Positions 10,115-25,100 of a stretch of DNA of 64,000 nt are shown piece by piece. The DNA lies in the NCBI RefSeq assembly GCF_004210375.1, contig NC_134825.1, positions 7,998,001 through 8,062,000 of the forward strand. The letters run 5' to 3'. Position 1 is the first letter of the stretch; every line of letters starts with the position of its first letter. The stretch is from Tachypleus tridentatus (taxonomy: Eukaryota > Arthropoda > Merostomata > Xiphosura > Limulidae). The notes under the pieces are model-generated. The model searched no databases and was not told the DNA's origin. It saw only the letters and a list, made by a program, of their open reading frames with translations. The position numbers and the translations under genes were made by a program.

Positions 10115-13100
10115 GTATTAAACACTCATGCCAGTATACTGAATATGGAGAAGAGAGAAATATGTATTTAAAACTCTATTAACATTAGTATTTCTGGATT
10201 AAATGTTGCTCTTACTTTGAAATCAGTATTAAATAAAACATTTGAAAATATTTTTTAAAGTGAAATTTTCACTGAAATGATTCTTGTAACAGTGTTGTGA
10301 TATACCAAACCAAAATTAGGTATGGACTGAACTTAGTTCTGATTTATTTATATTTCTCTCTGTTAAATGCTAGGTTGCATCAGTATATTAGTTGATTTGA
10401 GAATATTCTGTGTTGATTTTATGTGACTAGGCATACTAGTACTAATGGGTGTTTCAAACATATGCACAGTATTTAAAGTTATAAGAATTTAAATCGTTAC
10501 TTATGCCCATTTTGCTTGTTTCCAAAATAACGAATACATCATGATGAAACTTTGTAGAATGGATGGCAAACTGCCTGTTGTGGAGACACAAGTGTAGAGG
10601 ACAACATTTCGAAAGTCTTCCACCTTTGGTCTTTCAAAGTTTCATTATGAATACTCTGCCAAAACAGTCTATCAAAGAATACGTCATTATTGAATATGAT
10701 AAGCTGCTCTCATAAGTAATTCTTTATTCATATGTAAGTTCCATAATTTTAAGTAAAACTAGTTGCTTTCTAATGATGGTCCTCTTAATTCAGTGGTAAT
10801 CTTGAGGGTTATAATGCCAAAATTTAGCATAGAGAGCAAAGTATTTTAAGTTAAACTGTAATAAGGATCATACATCTTATCTGTATTTTATGTGCTGATG
10901 GATTATGTGTTTTTATCTTAAATTTGTCTTTCAGGCTGTCAAGGGAAAGGAAGAAAAAAGTTTCTATAGTTTGCCTGAATTTGAAGAATGGAAAACTCAG
11001 ACTTCCAATTGGAATACTTGGAAGATCAAGTACTACAAAGGTATATGGTTATTAACCTGCCAAATAGAAAGATTAAACTTTTCCTTTACAAAATTTATTA
11101 GGAGTTTGGTTACATTAGGCACTCATGAGTAGTTATTTGGCCTCAGTTTCATTTTCTACAATTCTGTTATTGTGATCCAAACAAGAAGGTGAATTTTAAG
11201 CTGTTTATTTCTTAGTTAGAAAGCCAGCAAAATTATAAGTTGTTTGAGGATATTTAGTTCTAGTGCCTGATGGTATTTTCCTTTATAAAGTCTGTATGCA
11301 AAAGCTCGAAGAGATTTAACTTAAGAATTAATTTTGTAGAGAAAGTGAACTTAGGTCAGTTATAGTTTGCATTTGCTAAGATTAAGTGGGTCAAATTCTT
11401 CACTTCTTGTGTTTCTGACCCATAACTAGTTTTCTAGTTATTTTTAATAAAACTAAGTTTACAGGAAATAGAAATGAAAAGGTTAACAGTTGAGGCTTTG
11501 AAGAAATACATGAAACAAGGGAATAAGAAAAGGTATTATTCATTTTATTTCACACTTTTAAAATTTACATTTGACTACCACCATGCATTGATTGTAATTT
11601 TACTACAGCTAGTGTAATTATTAGGAGGTTTTAGAGGTTATACAAATACATTATGAAAGCTGGTGAATAAATATCTTTTATATTTAACATAACATTCACT
11701 TGACATTAAGTTTATTCAGAGTTAGAGTCAGACTGATTCAGTAAATTCACAGACAGATCTTTAATAAGAATTCTGCTTCAGAAATTCTATTTTTTTTCAT
11801 ACAATTCACATTTACTAAAATGTTGCTAAGTTTCATGAAGATATATATTGTAAATTGAAAATTATGATAGACACTATGATATCAGTGGAATGGACTGACC
11901 ACATGTACATAATGTTATGATATCAGTGGAATGGACTGACCACATGTACATAATGTTATGATATCAGTGGAATGGACTGACCACATGTACATAATGTTAT
12001 GATATCAGTGGAATGGACTGACCACATGTACATAATGTTAATTTTGGAAAAATATGGCTTATAATACAGAGTAGTTGGAGCATTGCGGTGTTTATTGTAT
12101 ACCAAAGTGCCTGAAAAGGCAATTTTGATTCATGTTTTTTTTTTATAATAAATATTTAGAGTATACTGGTAATAATAATAATAATAAATAAATAAAAAAG
12201 ACACAAGAAAAACACAATTTGTCCCTGAAGAAAGGATTATTTTTCAGTAGCTCTCAGGTTATAAGATTTTTACCATTTTGTATTGAGTCTTATTGAACCT
12301 ACATGTTTTTCTGACATCGTGAATGTATCAACGCGTAAGAATCATGAGCCTAAATCAGATAAATATACGTTGTTATTTCCTAATATAGGTGTTTTATGTG
12401 ATTCAGTGCTAAAGTACCAAGATGAACACCTAACATTTATTAATGGACATTCAATTAATGGACATTCAATTCAAAATATATAAGTGAAAATAAATGATGC
12501 CCTTGTCATGACAACTTCTGTTCCTCAACCTGATTTCTGATAATTTACTTTGGCCATAATGACGTGAAACAAGCAGTTAAGACTGCTTAAGACTTTCCTA
12601 GAACTTAAAAACAGTGTCACATATCTTTAGCCTCAGCCTACACATTAAACTGCTCTCTGTAGTGTTATCTACAGATGTGTTTCCTCTAATTGCCTCACAC
12701 AAAAGAACACAATAATTAAACAATTGAACAATAAAATTCTACACTTTAATAAGGTAATCAATCAAACATGTATACAAACTAACTCCCAACTCTGCCTTCA
12801 TTAACCGTCCCAATCTAATACCATTCACAATTTTTTGCATGAGATGGACTTCACCATCACTTTTCTGATACCTGTGAATTACATGAGGCTTTAGTGTGTT
12901 TTATTTAAATATTAAATTATATTTTATTTATGTTATACCAGTTAGAATGGAATAAAATCTTAACTAATTATTCATATTTTAATAGTATGCAAGTTTTTAA
13001 CTGCTGAATTCTGTAAGGTAATGTTTTGAAACATCATGAATTTTTCATAGTGTGACACATTTTATCTCAGCATCTTCTGTATTTTATTTACCACTCCCTC

Positions 13101-16100
13101 AAAAAAAATACAAAAGTAAACATATATTATTCACTGTAGAATGTCAATGCTGAGACAAACCATGATTTTTATAGCTTTCATTTTATTTTGGTTACAGAGC
13201 TATCAAATAGAAAATCAAGCCGCTGGTGTCACACCCACCTGTAATGTAATCTCTTTCAGGATTTGTTAATAGTTCTCTCTTACATTTATTTATGATCCAA
13301 ACCAGTAAAAAAGCCAAGGTTTTCATGTATAAAATGATGTATAATGTTGTGTTCTGAACAAATAATCATCACTTTCACTTAAGTGAACAAGCTTGCTCAT
13401 GTGAAGAGTCAGATTGACCAAGTCTGAGTTTATTTATAGAGTTAAAGATTCCACACTATATGTATGACTTGTATGAATTTTCTAGAAATCTAAGACTTTG
13501 CACATTTCTTCACAACAAACACCACCCTAATGAAAATCAGCATACATCAAACTTCAAAGAAAAGCCTTTATGGACATCTTCACCAAACAGAAAACCACAT
13601 TTAGGAAGTTGTATTAAAGCAGTAGAAAATGACGTAATCCAAACCTAAAAAGCAATGTCATGGTGGCATTAACCAAAAACTAAATTGAGAAATTAATTTT
13701 TGTTTTGTCTCTGGTATAATTTAAAAAATTCAAGCAATCTTTCAACTACTTTTTTCTCAATGATAGCAAAGTTAATATATTAGTAATAAATAGTTGGTGC
13801 TAAAGATAAATAATATTCAATCACTACTATTGTTGTATTCTAGCTAGCCTGATAAGCCATATTAGTTAATGAGAGGTTTTGCTGGTACTAGATATGGTAC
13901 TAGATATATAATTTATTCAACCTATTATTACATATTTTTCTTTGATTCACTCATGAGTTCTTAAGGTTTCTCATAACTCATAAATAAATTAACCATGACA
14001 GGTGCAAGCTGATAACATTAATGTATAATCTAATACATAACTTGTAAGTTCACAGTATAGCTAGATAGAAACTCATTTTTAGGAGTCTCATATAATATTT
14101 AAGATACCTCTCTAATAATGAGAGAAAGTTCCTAATTTACAAATAAAATTCTATCAGATTTTAAGTAATGTATAAGGTTGTAAGTAATTTTGTTCATGTT
14201 AAAAAAGAAACAAATCATTGTTATAAAGACCATCTGTGTACACTCAATAGTATAAAAGATTTAATTGTTAGTATCAATTATTCTTAATGTTCAACTATGT
14301 TTATTGTGTACACTACTTGTTGTTTAGATAAGAAATTAAACCCTTATAAATATATTTCAATCCATTTGTAAGTTAAAATTGTTCTGTTTTCTGTGATGGA
14401 AATATAAACAGTCAGTTAAATATCAGAATATTTTGTAACCTTTCTTGAACCTCTTTCACAGGTCTTGGTACCAGCACAGCTAAGGAAGCCCGGGAGTATT
14501 TTGCTGACATGGCACGACATCGAATCAAGTTTAAGTACGAGGGTTCTGATGATGATAGTGCTATCCAGTTGGTAGGTGCAGACATTTTGTTTGTAAATAC
14601 TTTTAACATCTTTTTTTAATTTTTCATTTCCATGTGAGTAAATAGCAAGTTCCATAAATGGTGTGTGTGTGTTTTTCTTATGGCAAAGCCACGTCAGGTT
14701 ATCTTCTGATTCCACCAAGGGGAATCGAATTTCTGCCATAAATGGTGACAACAGGATTATAAGAAAGATCAAATTGTGTTTCTTAACATTTTACACTTTA
14801 GGTTGTTGTTAGGTATAACAGCTGTACATAGTTTTATTCAGTTTGAAACCTGTCGATGGAAAGATGTTTCTTCCTTCTAAGAACAAAGATAAAAAATAGT
14901 GTTTAGCATTAAATACTGCATGTGATTAGAATATATTGGTTACATGAGAGATGCTTTTTCTTTTTAAATGGTCCTGGGTTGAGCATTTTTATCATGGGTG
15001 ACCTTGATACTTAGTTATATTCTAACCTAGCAACTAGTGAAAGTTTCTTTTTTAGTTCTGTTTTTCCTTCAGGAATATAGTTTTTTATGAGACATTGTTG
15101 CGAATAAGACAAACACACAAGTTAGTATGTGTGTGGTCTCTGTTTAACTAGTAATATTTAAACTTTTGTAACACATCATGGTTAGTATGTGGGTCAATCA
15201 AAAAGTGAACTTGTATGACTACCGACTGAAAGCTTTTTGTTTTTATTGTAGTTGAAAATTATATTTGGATGCACTTTGTTCTTTAGTTCAAAACATCTTT
15301 AAAAAAGAAACCTTAAAGCAGGATGTATGTTTTATAAATTCAATTTCCCAAAAGTTGTGGGTTTTTAGTACTTACATTTAAAGAAACAATAAATGATAGA
15401 CATGGCATTTTACCTATTTGCTAGCTTTTTTTTCCATTCATTCAGGCCTTCAGTAAGAAGATGGTTGAACAGAGAAAGGAATGGCTTACCAATGGAATGG
15501 AAGAAAGGAAACACCGTCGGGAGTTGGGGCTGCCCGAGGTACAAATTGTTTAATTAGGATGGTGTTATACATATAACATTTATGTAAAGTAAATATTTAT
15601 AGACATCCCACGTACATTAGGTCTTTATTAATTTATTTTTTATATTAATTTAATAGGGGAATTAAATCTGAACTTTATGAAGTTATTCCTTTGAATAATT
15701 AATGAGTGAAAGTAAAAAAAGAACATATAATAATAATATACCAACCATAATAAATCTATCATATGAAATATTTACAAATCAGAATAAGTGTAAGGATTAA
15801 TAATACAGTATTAATTATTATTAAGGAAGTTAACTTATCATTCAAAAGAAATTACAATCCAGTAAGTCTAATTTCACTATTCCTGGATAAAGTGAAGCAA
15901 CCACCGTGTCAATGGGAGAAGACTACATAAATATTTCTTGAGAACCTATGAGTGAAAGTAAAATAAATCTATAACAATATGTAAACCACACTAAATCAGC
16001 CCATATCCAATACTAAAAAGACCTTCACCCTAGACCTCTATTTATCTGACAAATAAATATTCAAATTAAATGCATGGAAACTAAAAAGTAAAACTATGTT

Positions 16101-19100
16101 TTATGTTTCTAGACAGGAAGAACCATATTATGTATAACATGTCAAAACAAGTTAACACATTTTAACCTTGTTTTCATTACATAATGGTATCCATTTAACT
16201 GTGATTGTATATCTCAAATAATAAATATTTTGGCAAAGCAATGTTTAAGTAAAGGAGTTCAAGAATCTTTTATTGTAGTGTTAAATTGGTAAGAGTAATT
16301 CTGGTGATATTAGTACTAAAGTTTAAATTTATGATATGATGATACAAGTGTTTCTTATTAGTTGTGATGTTAGTACTAAAGTTTAAATTTATGATGTGAT
16401 GATACAAGTGTTTCTTTGTTTCTGATTAGTTGTATGTTTATGGAAAAGCTACAAGCCACTTAACATTCAATGACTTCATCAACAAAGAGCTTATTTTGTT
16501 TAGTAACATGGACAATGAACGATCTATTCCTTCCCTTGTTGATGGTAAGTTTTAATAGTTCCAGTGTAAGCAGTAGTTTACATATGTACTTTTTGTGCAT
16601 CAGTAAATTCTTTCATATACGTTTTCAGAGCAGCTGGAATGAATAACATGCAGCAAGCTGAAACATTTATATAAAGAATAATTAATAATAGTTGATAAAA
16701 ATCCCAGTTTTATAAATATAAAATGACATATAAATGTCATTAATCGAGTTAATTTTGATAATTTTCTTTCCATATTTACAAGTGTTATAACCTTCCTTTA
16801 TGTCATTCTGTTTGTGTTGAACTTTTTGTTCATAAAGGCTTATCATGTCCCCTTTTTGGCTTTTATATAAATTTAACATTATTGATTTAATTTCTGTGTT
16901 TGTTAAGTGTCAGAGGCTAGCATGGTTAATAATATTAGACACATGTTGTATCATGTTTGGTACTTTGTTTTCTATGTATTACTTTTAACATTGTGAACAT
17001 TTCAGGTAATATATTATTCCACTAGTTATTATTTTATATATTTAGAAACATTAGCTTTTGGTTGTACTTTAGACAGTGGGAGTAGTTTAATGAGTTTTCA
17101 TTTGTGCAAAAGATATGTTAGAAAAAATTGGAAACAAATCTTGCAAGTTATATTAGATCACTTTTAAAGAAGTTTATTACTGTAACAGTAACTATATTCT
17201 GCATTTCCTAAGCAGATGATACTGTATTCTTACTTTCATTAACAGTATTGGTTATCCTTTGATAAACTGTTTAGGCAGAGTATTCATGATGAAACTTTGT
17301 AAAATGGACGGCAACTAATAATGTCTAATTTTATGTGAGACTAGCGAAATGGAGGTTAAGACTGATAGACGGTGTATCCTCACCACCATGTGGGGCCTAC
17401 TTTGTCACCTCCAAAACCTAGGGTACATTTTGTAATCCCATGTTGTAGCTTGTACCTTGGGATCTTTTCTAAAAATTGCAGCATATTTAATGCGTTTTGT
17501 TTTGGCTTAAAAATTATGGTTGAAAATATATATATATATTGAATATCATTTCTTTGCAATTTTTCTTTTATTATAGATGTTTTAGTATTGTTAGTTTCAT
17601 ATATGTATTTGAGACTAACCTAAGTCTCCTAAGCTGTCTGAACCCTCTAAGGTATTATGGCTGGAAATATTGTTAACAGCAAATATATCTAAATTATGGA
17701 ACAATATGTGTTAATATTTATTACTAGAAACATGAGAAAAGTATTTTTAATTAGTGATACTGAGTACATAACTTGCTCTGGTTGAAAGTTAACATATTAT
17801 TATAAGTGTATCTAATTTGCTATACTGATTGCAAGTGTTGTTTTGAGTAGATAGCTTGTTCTGGTTGGAAGTTAATGTGTTATTAAAACTGTTTTAATGT
17901 CCTCTATTTCCTGAATTTCTTTTGTAAATGAGTAAACAAAGATGTGTAATATAAAGCAGAGATCCACCAGGTTATTTTCACATATGTCTAGTTCTTGAGA
18001 TATAGACTCAAGCACAGTGGTTTGGTTTTGAAAAGAAACATGTGTGTATGTAAGATACTCATTATTTCTCATATAGGTTTGAAGCCAGGACAGAGGAAGG
18101 TAATCTTTACTTGTTTCAAACGGAATGATAAACATGAAATTAAAGTTGCTCAGCTTGCAGGATCTGTTGCAGAACTTTCTGCTTATCATCATGGAGAGGT
18201 GAATTATAACTTCTGTTTCTGTGCTTATGAAATGTAACATATATATTTATCACCTTGCTGAAATTAGAGTTTTGATTGCTTTATTGCCTTTCAAACCATG
18301 CCTGATTTATAATCCCACCACACAGTTTGTAAATCACTTGTATACATGTTACTTTATTAAGTGACATAATGGAACCATGTCTGATTTATAATCCCACCAC
18401 ACAGTTTGTAAATCACTCGTATACATGCTACAGTATTAAGTGACATAATGGAACCATGTCTGATATATAATCCCATCACACAGTTTGTGAATCATTTGTA
18501 TACATGTTACTGTATTAAGTGACATAATGGAACCATGTCTGATTTATAATCCCACCACACAGTTTGTAAATCACTTGTATACATGTTACTGTATTAAGTG
18601 ACATAATGGAACCATGTCTGATTTATAATCCCACCACACAGTTTGTAAATCACTTGTATACATGTTACTGTATTAAGTGACATAATGGAACCATGTCTGA
18701 TTTATAATCCCGCCACACAGTTTGTAAATCACTTGTATACATGTTACTGTATTAAGTGACATAATGGAAGAACTGTTCATAAATGATTTTTATGATTATT
18801 ATTGTCATCTTTCATTATCAAATCTAATATGTTTCTAATTTTGACATTTTAATTTCTTAATGATGAATAAGTCATAGACATGAAATACAAAAAATACAGT
18901 ACTTATATTTGATTTTTCTTTTTCTTTTTTACCACCAGTTGCCAATAAAACTTGAGTCTACTTTTTATAATGATGGTACTAGTACTTTAAATGATATTTA
19001 TTTACTTAAATAATGCATCTAAAAATACAGAATAATAGCACAACTAAAGCAAGCAATGCCCTATAACTATTATAATTCAACTGGCTCTCTAAATATAAGT

Positions 19101-22100
19101 TTTAAATTGATTCCTGAAGCTAATCGATCTGAACACCGTGAGATAAACTGTCAAAGTCAGGATGAAACTGCCAATACTCTGTATGGAAGACAATATAAAC
19201 TTGTATTTTATTTAATAAATAAGAACTTTACCTTTCCATTAGTTATAAATGATTCAACATAAAATGACAGTTATTGACAATTTATGAAAGAGAGGATGTG
19301 AGAGATGGGTGTTACATTTTGTAGTTTGTGACTCCATAAACAAGTAAGATTGGAGTCTATAAAAATTAGACTTTACCTCAGTAATATATATATTTTATAA
19401 TAAGTAACTTAGATTAAATTCTGTACATCAGGGAGTGGTGATAAATAAATCAGAGAAGAGAGAAGAACCAGAGAACAAATATTATAGTTCTCTTACTAGG
19501 AGTGATTGAGAAGAATTAGAGAACAAATATTATAGTTCTCTTACTAGGAGTGATTGAGAAGAACTAGAGAACAAGTATTATAGTTATTTTACTAGGAGTG
19601 ATTGAGAAGAACTAGAGAACAAATATTATAGTTCTCTTACTAGGAGTTATTGAGAAGAACAAGAGAACAAATATTATAGTTCTTTTACTAGGAGTGAATG
19701 AGAAGAACTAGAGAACAAGTATTATAGTTCTCTTACTAGGAGTGATTGAGAAGAACTAGAGAACAAGTATTATAGTTCTCTTACTAGGAGTGATTGAGAA
19801 GAACTAGAGAACAAATATTATAGTTCTCTTACTAGGAGTGATTGAGAAGAACTAGAGAACAAGTATTATAGTTCTCTTACTAGGAGTGATTGAGAAGAAC
19901 TAGAGAACAAATATTATAGTTCTCTTACTAGAGTGATTGAGAAGAACTAGAGAACAAATATTATAGTTCTCTTACTAGGAGTGATTGAGAAGAACTATAG
20001 AACAAGTATTATAGTTCTCTTACTAGGAGTGATTAAGAAGAACTAGAGAACAAATATTATAGTTCTCTTACTAGGAGTTGTTGAGAAGAACTAGAGAACA
20101 AATATTATAGTTCTCTTACTAGGAGTGATTGAGAAGAACTAGAGAACAAATATTATAGTTCTCTTACTAGGAGTGATTGAGAAGAACTAGAGAACAAGTA
20201 TTATAGTTCTCTTACTAAGAGTGATTGAGAAGAACAAGAGAACAAATATTATAGTTCTCTTACTAGGAGTTATTGAGAAGAACTAGAGAACAAATATTAT
20301 AGTTCTCTTACTAGGAGTGATTGAGAAGAACTAGAGAACAAATATTATAATTCTCTTACTAGGAGTGATTGAGAAGAACTAGAGAACAAATATTATAGTT
20401 CTCTTACTAGGAGTGATTGAGAAGAACAAGAGAACAAATATTATAGTTCTCTTACTAGGAGTGATTGAGAAGAACTAGAGAACAAATATTATAGTTCTCT
20501 TACTAGGAGTGATTGAGAAGAACTAGAGAACAAGTATTATAGTTCTCTTACTAGGAGTGATTGAGAAGAACTAGAGAACAAGTATTATAGTTCTCTTACT
20601 AGGAGTGATTGAGATTTTTTTAAAATATTTCTTTGTAAAATTAAAAACTTAAAATTTTTATAAGATTAAAATATTTGATTTATTAACTATGTTTTGGTAC
20701 CATGTTTATTTGTATATATTGAAAAGAAAGTAGTTTAATTAAATTTCAAATGTAATTTTGTAAAGGTTGTGACACATGAACTTTGACACATCTTTTGCAA
20801 GGGATTTACAGAATGTAATCTCTGTTTCTGTTACAACATCCCAGTGATCTTTTGAGGATAAATTTTTCACAATTGGTGAATTAAAGCTATTGAAAACCCA
20901 GGATGAAAATGAATTTTGTGACCTGTTATTACATAAATAGGAATTCTTTGGTATTTGCATAATATTAAAACTTGTGTTGTTTATTTCAGAACTCTCTAAT
21001 GGCAACCATTATCAACTTGGCACAAAACTTTGTTGGTAGCAACAATATCAATTTGTTGCAACCCATTGGACAGTTTGGTACTCGACTGCAGGGAGGGAAG
21101 GATTCTGCTAGCCCTCGATACATTTTCACAATGCTCAGGTAGATAACATTTGGAAAACGACATGACAGAGATTTTCTGTATTGTATCTTTATAAATAATA
21201 AAACTGTACAGAGTGATGTCGTGTAACAGTAAGGTTTGACAGAAACTAACTGTTCAGTGTTAAGACTTGTTCAAGTTCATTGTATGACTTCCAAAATATT
21301 TAGGTAAAAGTTTTTTATGGTAAGATTATACTTAGTATTTTTAAATTATAATTAATGAAAATCTAAAAAACATATGTGACCTGTTAGGAAGTATTTTCTA
21401 TGCCATGGTTTACTACCATTTCCCACCAAACATTATTTTTATATAAAGAGCTAGCATAATATTTTACTCTGATTTGTAATTTTATCCTTCCTAACTTATC
21501 AAGTATAAGCACAATGAAAATCCTACTTTTAACCCTTTGCTATTTTTTAAATATGTAGCTAAGTTTTGATTTTGTTTAGATGATATAAATATTTTTAAGT
21601 CATTTTTACATGGGTTCAATCCACATGAAAAATGTTTCAGTATTTCACTTAATATTATGTCTTTAACATACAAAAATATTTTTATTGAGGTATATCTAAA
21701 AAAGTAAAATAAAGATTTGTTCACAAATATATTGAGTGTTTGTTTTTAATAACTTGTGTACAAAGTAATTTTCATGCTAAAAATTAAAAATACTTATATC
21801 AAAAATCTCAAACTTCCTTTGTGTAATCCCTAAGACCTAAAAGCATTTAAAACTTTTTTTTTGAGTAAATGGTAAATCTAACTGACCTTGTAACCACCAA
21901 AAAAAAACTAAATTACTCATTTTTCTCTTTGTATAGACTTCGTATTGTTTTATAAAACCACATTAATTTATCCTATAAGCTCTAAGTTTGTAACTTTATA
22001 GATATATTTATAATTAAATTTCATTGCTTTACTGCCATTTGATCTGTGACTTACTACTGTCTGTACACTTATAAGTTGTAAATATCTCAGGGAATGTGCA

Positions 22101-25100
22101 CCTCACATTATGCTGTGGAATTACATTACCTACAAACTACCACAATTAGTAAAAGCAACGTGCATCTGTGCCTCATGAAACATTTTTATATTATTATTAC
22201 TTATTTTATGAAATCTAATCTTAACTAACCTAAAAAATATCTTTCTTTTTACATTTGTTACTTTTATAATTACACATAAAGAATAAACATAAAAAACAAG
22301 AAATAAAATACATATCAAACCTTTTTTTTCTTTTTGCTTTCAGTTGACGAAGAGAGTTAACCCTAATTTTGTTATACTACTTGTAGTATTACAATTAATA
22401 ATTTTATTTCATTAAATAATGCTCCAAAGGATATAAACTAACAAAATGAAAAAGTAAACAAACTCCCTTACCTCTCAAACAAGCCTGGCATGGCCAAGCG
22501 CATAAGGCATGCGACTCGTAATCTGGGGTTCGCGCCCGCGTCGCGCTAAACATGCTCGCCCTCCCAGCCGTGGGGGTGTATAATGTTACGGTCAATCCCA
22601 CTATTCGTTGGTAAAAGAGTAGCCCAAGAGTCGGCGGTGGGTGGTGATGACTAGTTGCCTTCCCTCCAGTCTTACACTGCTAAATTAGGGATGGCTAGCA
22701 CAGATAGCCCTCGAGTAGCTTTGTGCGAAATTCCAAAAAACAAACAAACAAAACCTCTCAAACATTTTCTGGCTGTTTAACATTATACAACACGTCATTT
22801 GATGTATGAACACCTTAAGTTTATATTAGTTATAGGTAAAATATATTTAAAAGTAAAAGTGAACTTATTAACAAATATAAAAGATAGGATGTGACAAGTG
22901 GCAGGGGGGGGGTCTAATTTTCTATTTGATAGCTCTGTATCCAGAGTTGAATACTATAACAAACGTGGTTTAACTGACCAATGACAATTTTTATAGAGAG
23001 TAATTTAAGTTTAATTTTGTACTTTTTCAAGGGGTGGTGGATAAAATATGGATGAGAATATGCTAAGAGAAAACGTGTGACATTCAAGTTTTTTTTCAAA
23101 TATTGATTTGTAGAGTTAAGAACTTAAAACTTGTATACTATTAAAATCTGAATTATCAGCTAATATTTTATTCCATTCTCATGGGTGTAACGTAAACAGA
23201 AAGTTGTTTAATAACATTTTGAATGTAACATGCTAAAACTTTGTGTAATGCACAGTAAAAAAATACCAAGGTCAATAGGATTAATCAGTTGACCCTAACC
23301 AAAACTACATATTAAACTCTAAATATTAAATTTTCTCCTTATAACCACTCGGTGATTATAATCATTGTAAGGAGAAGTGAAAGTATCAGTATTTAGGTGA
23401 AAGCAAAATTTCATATTTTTTTTCTCCAATTTTTAACACAAGTTTATTTTAAGTGTATTACTGTTAACTATTTTATACAACAAAATGCAAATTAATGATT
23501 GTGTTTTATCTTGGTGAAAAAAATTATTTTTTTCTTTGAAAATAATTTTTTTGGAAAACCTTAATTCTTATGAATTTTATCTGAACTTCAGTAAGGTTTA
23601 GTAGACAAGTGCTATTTTTTGGTGCTAGTTATTTATTTATTTTTTTTTGCAGTCCTTTGGCAAAGCACATATTTCCTTCTGTTGATGAACCTCTTTTGAA
23701 TCATCTCTATGAAGACAACCAGAAGATTGAGCCAGAGTTTTATGTTCCCATAATTCCTATGATCTTGGTGAATGGAACAGAGGGTATTGGAACTGGATGG
23801 AGCACTAAGATTCCAAACTATAATCCCAGAGAGATAGTGGAGAATCTCCGTAGAATGATTGTTGGAGAGGAACCCAAGCCCTTGGTATGTACAAACTTGT
23901 TGTGGATTCCTGTGATGCAGTATGTGGAAGAAATACTGAACAATGTGTAGTAGGGCATATAAAATTATATATTTTAATGGTTAGTTACTTTGCTTTTAAA
24001 ACATTTCAGATTTTGACAGTGCATAAGATCCAATGAGCATAAAGAAAGATGAATCTGAGTTGCTTCACAGTGAATGTAGACATTTTCGGTCTGTATTATA
24101 GGATTTATGGTATCTATTATGTGCACATCTGTATCTGGAACTTTGAAAGTTAAATACTTAAAACTATACACTAGTGTCTTCAATGGTATCTCTATCTCGG
24201 CATATAAATTTAGTGCTGTTTTATATTTTACCTGTTAACAAAGGTATATGAAAGCTATTACAAAGTAAATACAACACCTGTGATTAAAGTTTAAAGAAAC
24301 TAATCTCGCATTTACAAATGCAAGAGCCGTTTGTAACTTAACTTTAGAAGTACTGATGGAGGTTTAAACATGTTTGTCCAAGCTATTTTTGTATCAAGTT
24401 GCTTCACAGTAGCCATTGCTTCTAAAAATATGCTAGCCAAACAGAATGAATGTAAATGAATACTGCCTTTATTGCAATAGAGAACTTGCTAGAAAATGAG
24501 TGATTTTCACCTGTGTTGTTGGTCAGTTTTTTATATTGAGTGTTCTGAAAAGCAAAATCATAAAATTGCACTGCATGATGGAATGTGTAGACTTCAACTA
24601 ATTATAAATGATACATAAACAAGTCAGTTATTTAAAGGTTAATGGATATTTGTTTAAACAGTAACTACTAGGCTATTCTTCAACCAGAGTCCTATATACC
24701 AGTGAGAAAACTATACTCCATTTCATAGCTTGTCAGGAAAACATGACCACTACTTTTATGAATATAAAACAAAAATAAGCAGCATTCTGTTACAAATTTC
24801 ATCATTTAAAATTTAATGGCATCTTGCAAGAATATGTTTCACTTAAGTTTGCTGAGCAGTTGTGTCCCCTGCTATTTTGTCAATTCAAAATTAAATATAG
24901 ATATCCTTTGTGTATCTCTGTACAAGTATCAAAGCAATCATCCAAAACCATTTCAGATCCTCCAAATTCCAAAATGGTACTACTACCCTCCTCCTCCCAA
25001 TACTATATTGACTTTCATTTGTTGTTTAGGCATTGGTAAGAAGTTTGTGAACAGCTGACGAGTCTTTTGTGCCCCTACATTTTTTGTGTTATTGCAGTGA

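Noticed and set aside
22404..22601. A 65-codon frame on the - strand
   Set aside because: It lies across the SINE at 22482-22752 and reads its tRNA-like head backwards.
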